Of a stretch of 30,675 nucleotides of DNA, positions 25,695 to 30,675 are shown piece after piece. The stretch lies in the NCBI GenBank assembly GCA_020697375.1, contig JAJFBJ010000051.1:1-30675 (forward strand), written 5' to 3'. The notes beneath the pieces are model-generated. The model saw only the letters and a program-made list of their open reading frames with translations, did not search any database and was not told the DNA's origin. How positions within the stretch are numbered: position 1 is the first letter of the stretch; every line of letters starts with the position of its first letter. Origin of the DNA: Nitrospira sp. (GTDB taxonomy: Bacteria > Nitrospirota > Nitrospiria > Nitrospirales > Nitrospiraceae). A program made the translations under genes and the position numbers.

Positions 25695-25772
25695 TGGTGG
25701 TCCCAACGGGATTTGAACCCGTGTCTGAGCCTTGAGAGGGCTCCGTCCTAGGCCAAGCTAGACGATGGGACC
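25695..25772 (-). tRNA. tRNA-Glu, anticodon CUC
   Basis: On the minus strand this is a full tRNA of 75 nt plus encoded CCA. The acceptor stem GGTCCCA/TGGGACC is followed by discriminator A and CCA. The anticodon stem GAGCC/GGCTC closes loop CTCTCAA, giving CTC for GAG codons. The T-arm is ACGGG-TTCAAAT-CCCGT. The start GGTCCCATCGTCTAG is typical of tRNA-Glu. Gene remnants on its 3' side make this tRNA a possible past integration site, though no duplicated 3' end was found in the window. Confidence 0.95.
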
Positions 25773-25955
25773 GGAGAGGCAGTCCTACGGGCAGTGCAAA
25801 GAACAGCGACTGTATCACAGCGTGTTTTTGCTTTTCAAACGGCAAGTGGAATGCGGTCTTTGAATGTAGGTGCATTTTAAGACTTACGGTGCAGCTGATT
25901 TGGAAAGTATGGTGAATGGCTTGCAGAGCATTTTGAATTAGCCTAGAGTGCCTGC

Positions 25956-26390
25956 ATGCGTTTGCGTTCCCGCTGTTTCCAAATGGCGTTGCTTCCAGGA
26001 ATGATTCCGGTTTTTCTCTCACTCGCCGGCTGCGGGGCAAGCTTTTTGGAAGGGACCGTGGCGCCTCCCTATTCGAGCGCTTGGACCAAATGCGGGACCG
26101 CCACGAAAGTGATCGTGAAGCCGCCGCAATCCACGGTCACGGTTTCCTATGCCGAGCCTACGACCGGCACCGATGGCAAGCCCTTGACCAATCTCGCCTA
26201 TACGACGATTTATTACAACATCGGGGATGGTCCCGTGATCGCCAAGGTCGTGCCCGCTTCCCAAAAGACCGGCGGGGGTTCCGTCTCTCAATCCATCACC
26301 ATTCCTTTGCAGAATCAGTCGGAACAGGAAGCCACCGTCTGCGTCACGGCAACCGATACTGACGATCGTGAAGGCCCTGCCTCTCCCTGA
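25956..26390 (+). CDS. Predicted lipoprotein, beta-rich
   Basis: This 144-aa protein has a lipoprotein signal peptide. MRLRSRCFQMALLPGMIPVF is followed by the lipobox LAGC with the lipidated Cys26. The mature part alternates short beta strands: KVIVKPPQSTVTVSYAEPTT, then YTTIYYNIGDGPVIAKVVPA, then SQSITIPLQNQSEQEATVCV. This suggests a fibronectin-type III or similar beta-sandwich. It contains a Cys pair (KCGT and VCVT) that may form a disulfide. The function is unknown. It is alone in a transcription unit that may continue into the next two plus-strand genes, with a 126-bp gap. Confidence 0.75.
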   Translation: MRLRSRCFQMALLPGMIPVFLSLAGCGASFLEGTVAPPYSSAWTKCGTATKVIVKPPQSTVTVSYAEPTTGTDGKPLTNLAYTTIYYNIGDGPVIAKVVPASQKTGGGSVSQSITIPLQNQSEQEATVCVTATDTDDREGPASP

Positions 26391-26516
26391 ACCCGCATCC
26401 GAAACGGACTTGACAGCGCCGCTCTAACAGCCTACCTTTCTCTCACTTATTCTGGCCGGTTCGTATGGTCAAGTGCGTTTTTAGGCGGGGTCCCGGGTAG
26501 CCCAAGATCGTCACGC

Positions 26517-27041
26517 ATGGAACTCCGAAAACCGGAAGCACCGCTCCCTCCTCGCCAGGCAGGCTCGGACCGACAGAAGCTCATCTTGGAAATCCATCTC
26601 GGCTCCAACATTTTCCGGAACACGAATGGGGTGCTTCGGGTTCAAGGCAAGGAACAACTCGTCCTGGAGCTCAATGCCGACCATGATCGCCTCCTGCTCA
26701 CGATCGATTTATACGACGGCAGCGGCAATCATGTGGCGCACCTCCGTCGCAATCGCTGGGCGTTCAATGACGGCAATCGCTTCTCCATCAGCACGAGTGA
26801 CTCCCCGCCGACTCTCTTTCCCAACCTGCCGTGGCTGAAAGTGACGGATCTGGAAAGCGGCGAAACGGTTCTGGAAGCCGCCCTGGCGCCCGGAGACAAA
26901 ATTCACGTGACGACAGGGAAGTTCTATTCGCATCGCGGACAACTGATCGAGATCACCTCTCATTTCTGCCGGGTCGGATCTACTCACACTCTGTTCGGTG
27001 ACGTGTTCGAAGCCCGAGGCGGGACTGCGGTGCTGGGCTGA
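26517..27041 (+). CDS. Hypothetical beta-rich protein, 174 aa
   Basis: I recognise no named family. After a Pro-rich start (MELRKPEAPLPPRQAGSDRQ) the sequence becomes a series of beta strands: LILEIHLGSNIFRNTNGVLR, LLLTIDLYDGSGNHVAHLRR, WAFNDGNRFSIS, LKVTDLESGETVLEAALAPG, then KFYSHRGQLIEITSHFCRVG. This suggests a cytoplasmic beta-sandwich. It has no signal peptide. The uninterrupted frame and the closely following DUF6941-like gene (15 bp between) indicate an operon. The start at ATG 26517 lacks a strong ribosome site. Confidence 0.7.
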   Translation: MELRKPEAPLPPRQAGSDRQKLILEIHLGSNIFRNTNGVLRVQGKEQLVLELNADHDRLLLTIDLYDGSGNHVAHLRRNRWAFNDGNRFSISTSDSPPTLFPNLPWLKVTDLESGETVLEAALAPGDKIHVTTGKFYSHRGQLIEITSHFCRVGSTHTLFGDVFEARGGTAVLG

Positions 27042-27056
27042 ACTAGGCCATGCCAC

Positions 27057-27476
27057 ATGTCTGACCTGTTCAAGCCTAGCGTTCAGGCTTTTCTGGTATG
27101 CGACAGCGTCATTGAAGACAGCCTGACCAAGAAAAAATCCCTCATCGGCATTTTCACTCACCTTCAGGCCGCGGTCTTTCCGTTTCAGCATCATCAGCTG
27201 GGTCTCTATTTCTGCATGACCGACGCCGAAGGGACCTACCACTTCGAGATCGATCTCGTGTATGTCAATAGCGACCAATTGGTCTGCCGTGCGTCGCTGC
27301 CTCATATCGCCATCGAGGATCGTCTGCAGATTGCCGATTTCGGCATCAATATTCCCGCTCTCCTGTTTCCGGCTCCGGGGCGCTATGAGTTTCGATTACG
27401 CGTGGACGGTCATGTGATCGCGCAAAAGGATTTCAATGTGATCCAGATTTCGCCACCGCCCGGCGCCGACTCTTAA
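27057..27476 (+). CDS. DUF6941-like protein
   Basis: This 139-aa protein begins MSDLFKPSVQAFLVCDSVIE and continues KKKSLIGIFTHLQAAVFPFQ. It then has YFCMTDAEGTYHFEIDLVYV, PHIAIEDRLQIADFGINIPA and APGRYEFRLRVDGHVIAQKD. This order (VQAFLLCD, ILGIF, LYFRLTD, PG-Y-F-L-DG-I) is the DUF6941 pattern, a beta-sandwich of unknown function. No signal peptide is present. It lies 15 bp after the preceding beta-rich gene and is likely co-expressed with it. The ribosome site is weak. Confidence 0.8.
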   Translation: MSDLFKPSVQAFLVCDSVIEDSLTKKKSLIGIFTHLQAAVFPFQHHQLGLYFCMTDAEGTYHFEIDLVYVNSDQLVCRASLPHIAIEDRLQIADFGINIPALLFPAPGRYEFRLRVDGHVIAQKDFNVIQISPPPGADS

Positions 27477-27857
27477 ACGCCTTTCGCGTAAAAGCTTCCA
27501 TGACCCTGAAGCGACGTTGGTACCTCGTCGCTCGTCCTGGCTCATGCCGCGAGATACATGCCACGTTTCACACGATGGAGTAGGTCAGGTGCGGAATACG
27601 AACGGCAGGGCTAGCCTGGGATGACGTAGCAGATATCTATAAATGGTCCGGACGAGCAGGCCGAGGAAAACTCTTCCATGCACATGCGAATCCAATACTT
27701 TGAACAGCTGGGATTGGGAATGAATAACCCTGCAGGCTGCGCTCAAAAAGGCTGTCCAGCAAGGCCGCAGCAAGCGAGGAGGCGAGGCGTTCCCTTGCGG
27801 TACGTTGAGTCTTGGAGCGACGCGAGAACGCCGCTGGCGGATTTTTTCAGCTGCCTG
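27477..27857. other. Intergenic region between convergent genes
   Basis: About 380 bp between the DUF6941-like gene and the cysteine-rich gene on the other strand. A hairpin (AGCGACG, 9-nt loop, CGTCGCT; 27510-27532) may help end the plus-strand transcript but lacks a T-run. No gene is recognisable. Confidence 0.45.
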
Positions 27858-29003
27858 CTAGAAGGCAGTGGCCGTGGTCAGGCAGGCTTCGACATAGTCG
27901 TCTTCGCCCTTGCGGCATGCTTGTGCGCGGCGATTCTTATCATCGAAGAGGGGCACCACCATTTCGCCGACAGTGGCATAGCAGTCTTTTTTGAAGGGCT
28001 CGTCGAGGCTCCGGCAGAACGCGAGCCCAGGATCCGGGCTGGCGTCGGTGAGAATGAAATCCTTCACGGCGCCGATGAAACATTGCTGTATCTGATCTCC
28101 CTGTCCAAGCCGGCACAGTTCATTGACCCGACCGGCATCGCGCAAGGTGAAGCCGCTGATATCACGGCCCAAGCTCCTGTAACAGGTCGTCTGGTGCTCC
28201 CCCTCCACCCGGGCGCAGTGAGTGAAGGCTTGCGCGAAGTCGTAGTTCAGGAAAGTCAGCACCGCAGAGGTTTGCATCAGGTAGCAGGCTCGCAGATATT
28301 TTTCATTCAGGACGGAACAGGGATAGAGGAGGTCTTGCGGGTTCAGGAAGCTGGTCGCCACATGGTGATGGGGCTCGGCGGCAGGTGTCGTCTGTCGCGC
28401 CTTCTGAAAGGTCACAATGTTTTCCATGAACACGCCGCCATAGCAGGACTCGCGATCCCAGTTCTCCGGCAACGCATCGCAAAACGCCAGGCTCTTGAGG
28501 AGGTCGTATTGGAATTGAATGGTCAGGCCATGGCCCAGGCCATGGAGACAGTTGTACCGTTGAAACGAATAGGCCGACACCGTCTCGCTGATAGGGCAGA
28601 GCGGCAGGATATGCTGCGGTTCCACCAGCGGCAGGCTGCTCAAAAAACCCTGCAACACACCATGGTAGCAACCGGACCAGAAGACGTCCCGGCAATGAGA
28701 GAGCGCGAGGGGGGCTGTCCCATACCGCGCAAACGACCGTTGGCCGATGTGGTGAACGAGCGGATGGGCTTCGCGTAAGGCATCAGGGTCCTGAGACGTG
28801 ATCTGCTCCAACAGCGTGAGGGTCTGCTCGGTGCCTTCCAGCTGAAGCACCGTTTCCAGATGCATCTGATAACAGCGGATCTTGGCCTCAAACGGCTGGT
28901 TGAGACAGGCCTCCAAAGGTCCCGGTTCTTTCGCCTGAAGTCCACCTGCCCAGAGGATTCCATACAATATTACAAGCGCCCATACCTGCCAGTGACCTTT
29001 CAC
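27858..29003 (-). CDS. Exported protein with nine cysteine-pair repeats
   Basis: This is a 381-aa protein. GTG 29003 is chosen because GAGGG lies 5 nt upstream and the signal peptide then starts at once (MKGHWQVWALVILYGILWAG, probable cleavage after LQA). The mature protein has exactly 18 cysteines in nine pairs. Six pairs are spaced C-x10-C; the others are x7, x15 and x11. The second Cys is usually followed by Tyr, Phe or Leu (CYHG, CLHG, CYGG, CYLM, CYRS, CFIG, CYAT). The repeats look like two-helix units, each probably locked by a disulfide. Conserved His lie in LVHHIGQRSF, SGCYHGVLQG and NCLHGLGHGL. I recall similar uncharacterised proteins with CYHG and HGxGHG motifs but no known function. 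It is divergent from glnS. Confidence 0.8.
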   Translation of the reverse strand: MKGHWQVWALVILYGILWAGGLQAKEPGPLEACLNQPFEAKIRCYQMHLETVLQLEGTEQTLTLLEQITSQDPDALREAHPLVHHIGQRSFARYGTAPLALSHCRDVFWSGCYHGVLQGFLSSLPLVEPQHILPLCPISETVSAYSFQRYNCLHGLGHGLTIQFQYDLLKSLAFCDALPENWDRESCYGGVFMENIVTFQKARQTTPAAEPHHHVATSFLNPQDLLYPCSVLNEKYLRACYLMQTSAVLTFLNYDFAQAFTHCARVEGEHQTTCYRSLGRDISGFTLRDAGRVNELCRLGQGDQIQQCFIGAVKDFILTDASPDPGLAFCRSLDEPFKKDCYATVGEMVVPLFDDKNRRAQACRKGEDDYVEACLTTATAF

Positions 29004-29205
29004 AATTCCCTCTCTTCTATTTGAAGCGCGCGTCGCATCCATCGCAAGCCTGTCATTCTAGGATAGTCCTTCGGTTCGATCCAACGAAATTCAGTTCGAG
29101 GCAGTCCAGGCGCGCTGTTCACCTCGGCCCTCTTCTCCCACCCGCCGTTCTGTGATAGAACCTGACGCGTTTCATCATCGGCATCTCGACGGAACGATCG
29201 GAACC

Positions 29206-30675
29206 ATGTCGACCATACCAGAACCTCCCGCACGCTCGGATTTCATTCGTGAGATCGTCGCGGCTGATCGCGCAGCCGGCAAACATGCCGGCCAGGTCGT
29301 CACGCGTTTTCCGCCGGAACCGAACGGCTATCTCCATATCGGCCATGCTAAGTCGATCTGTCTGAACTTCGGCATCGCCGACGAGCAACCGGGCGGAAGG
29401 TGCCATCTCCGCATGGACGATACGAATCCCACCACTGAAGATCCGGAATTCGTCCAGGCCATCCAAGAAGATGTCCGCTGGCTCGGGTTCGACTGGCACA
29501 ATGAGATGTTTTTCGCCTCCGACTACTTTGAGCAGCTCTATGAGTACGCCGTGGGCCTGATCAAGAAGGGGCTGGCCTATGTCGATAGTCTCACTGCGGA
29601 TGAGATACGACGATACCGGGGCACCTTGACCGAACCGGGCCAGGCGAGCCCCCATCGCACTCGTACGGTGGAGGAGAACCTGGACCTGTTTCGCCGGATG
29701 CGCGAGGGCGAGTTTCCCGACGGCGCCCATGTGCTTCGCGCCAAGATCGATATGGCTTCGCCGAACATCAACCTTCGCGACCCCGTGCTCTATCGCATCA
29801 GGCATGTCGCCCATTACCGCACCGGCACGACCTGGTCCATCTATCCGGCGTACGACTTCGCGCATCCGCTCTCCGATGCGATCGAAGGCATTACTCACTC
29901 GATTTGCACGCTGGAATTCGAAGACCATCGGCCGCTGTACGACTGGGTTGTGGAGAAGTGCGAGACTCCGCAACGGCCGCAGCAAATCGAGTTCGCCCGG
30001 CTCAACATCAGCTTCGCCGTCATGAGCAAGCGAAAGCTGCTGGACCTGGTCGAACGCAAGTTGGTCGACGGCTGGGACGATCCGCGCCTTCCAACGCTCA
30101 GGGGCCTGCGGCGCCGAGGATTTACGCCGGAGGCATTGCGCGCCTTTTGCGAGGCGATCGGCGTGGCGAAGCGGGATGCGGTCGTCGAGGCGCAGCTCCT
30201 GGAACACTTTGTCCGGGAGGACCTGAACAAGCGCGCCCCCAGGGTAATGGCGGTGCTTCGCCCCCTGCGCCTGGTGATCGAAAACTATCCCGACGATCAG
30301 GTCGAACAACTCGATGCCGTCAACAACCCGGAAGATCCCTCCGCCGGCACACGTCACGTGCCTTTCTCCCGCGTCCTCTATATCGAACAGGACGATTTCA
30401 AGGAAGATCCCCCCAAACAGTTCTTCCGCCTCGCGCCTGGCCGCGAGGTGCGGTTGCGCTATGCCTACATCATCAAGTGCGTCGGCCTGGTCAAGGACCC
30501 GGCCACAGGCGAAGTCACGGAGCTACGCTGCACATATGACCCCGAAACGAAGAGCGGCGGGCCGCAGGCACAGAGGAAGGTGAAGGCCACCATCCATTGG
30601 GTGTCTGCTCATCATGCGATCGATGCGGAGATACGGCTTTATGAGAGATTGCTGCTCACCGACCTGGGGAAGATT
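29206..30675 (+). CDS. glnS: Glutaminyl-tRNA synthetase, 3' end outside window
   Basis: This is an open frame of 490 codons from ATG 29206 to the window edge. It is a class I synthetase that charges tRNA-Gln with glutamine. The HIGH motif is in [15 protein letters not shown] (residues 44-47) and the KMSKS-type motif is VMSKRKL (about 273-277). Other GlnRS parts are seen: [57 protein letters not shown], and the anticodon-binding beta-barrel with [20 protein letters not shown]. Family length is near 555, so about 65 residues lie beyond the edge. GGAA repeats upstream give only a weak ribosome site. GlnRS presence means Gln-tRNA is made directly rather than only by the GatCAB amidotransferase route. 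Confidence 0.96.
   Translation, partial: MSTIPEPPARSDFIREIVAADRAAGKHAGQVVTRFPPEPNGYLHIGHAKSICLNFGIADEQPGGRCHLRMDDTNPTTEDPEFVQAIQEDVRWLGFDWHNEMFFASDYFEQLYEYAVGLIKKGLAYVDSLTADEIRRYRGTLTEPGQASPHRTRTVEENLDLFRRMREGEFPDGAHVLRAKIDMASPNINLRDPVLYRIRHVAHYRTGTTWSIYPAYDFAHPLSDAIEGITHSICTLEFEDHRPLYDWVVEKCETPQRPQQIEFARLNISFAVMSKRKLLDLVERKLVDGWDDPRLPTLRGLRRRGFTPEALRAFCEAIGVAKRDAVVEAQLLEHFVREDLNKRAPRVMAVLRPLRLVIENYPDDQVEQLDAVNNPEDPSAGTRHVPFSRVLYIEQDDFKEDPPKQFFRLAPGREVRLRYAYIIKCVGLVKDPATGEVTELRCTYDPETKSGGPQAQRKVKATIHWVSAHHAIDAEIRLYERLLLTDLGKI

Noticed and set aside
25425..25706. Possible serine-recombinase HTH remnant
   Set aside because: Only one short helix-turn-helix-like segment (IKALRSQGISTRAIV) supports it. 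No catalytic domain is present and the frame enters a tRNA gene.
27678..28778. 366-codon open frame on the plus strand
   Set aside because: It is antisense to the cysteine-rich exported protein, whose signal peptide, ribosome site and regular cysteine pairs mark the real strand.
29119..30357. 412-codon open frame on the minus strand
   Set aside because: It lies fully antisense to glnS, which has clear HIGH and MSKR motifs. Its product is a typical mirror-frame sequence without domain content.
1..30675. CRISPR arrays, insertion sequences, prophage modules
   Set aside because: No spaced repeat series, transposase, integrase or phage structural genes were seen by reading the sequence.

Overview
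The window is about 30.7 kb of moderately GC-rich bacterial chromosome. No single gene fixes the taxonomy. The mix of predicted products (a NarL-type two-component pair, a MetOD1-like sensor, a di-haem peroxidase, several uncharacterised exported proteins, GlnRS) fits Nitrospirota, probably Nitrospira. That assignment is an inference from the general feel of the proteins, not from a marker gene.

Layout. (1) 1-220: two tandem tRNA-Gln genes, anticodons CUG and UUG. (2) 363-6472: a SulP-type anion transporter, a divergent DUF3943 outer-membrane-type protein, a small CxxC protein, and an overlapping NarL-type response regulator and sensor kinase. (3) 6735-9547: a decayed stretch. A histidine-kinase fragment is joined to a many-times frameshifted alpha/beta hydrolase (CHAT-associated type). 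An intact hypothetical gene follows, then an alkB-like gene broken by one extra base. (4) 9814-14898: a DUF4383 membrane protein, a small basic protein, a di-haem cytochrome c peroxidase, and a minus-strand sensory cluster: MetOD1-like protein, PAS/PAS/HisKA/HATPase/REC hybrid kinase, and a kinase-like protein with an eroded ATPase domain. (5) 15228-16712: an unusual PilZ-EamA fusion. (6) 17375-25285: DUF2243, hemerythrin, DUF748, Hsp20 and lipoprotein genes mixed with remnants of DUF2726, holin-like, YihY/BrkB and PolX genes. (7) 25695-30675: tRNA-Glu(CUC), a lipoprotein, two beta-rich small proteins (one DUF6941-like), an exported protein with nine cysteine pairs, and the start of glnS, which runs off the right edge.

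How the genes fit together. The coherent themes are signal transduction (two separate two-component clusters plus a possible c-di-GMP-gated transporter) and stress handling (peroxidase, hemerythrin, Hsp20, a former AlkB, a former PolX). At least six independent gene remnants lie between 6.7 and 25.3 kb, ending next to tRNA-Glu. This marks a genome segment with relaxed selection or past insertion and deletion. No transposase, CRISPR array or phage module is visible.

The most noteworthy items are the PilZ-EamA fusion, the nine-pair cysteine protein beside glnS, the MetOD1/hybrid-kinase/pseudokinase cluster, and the series of readable gene fossils.
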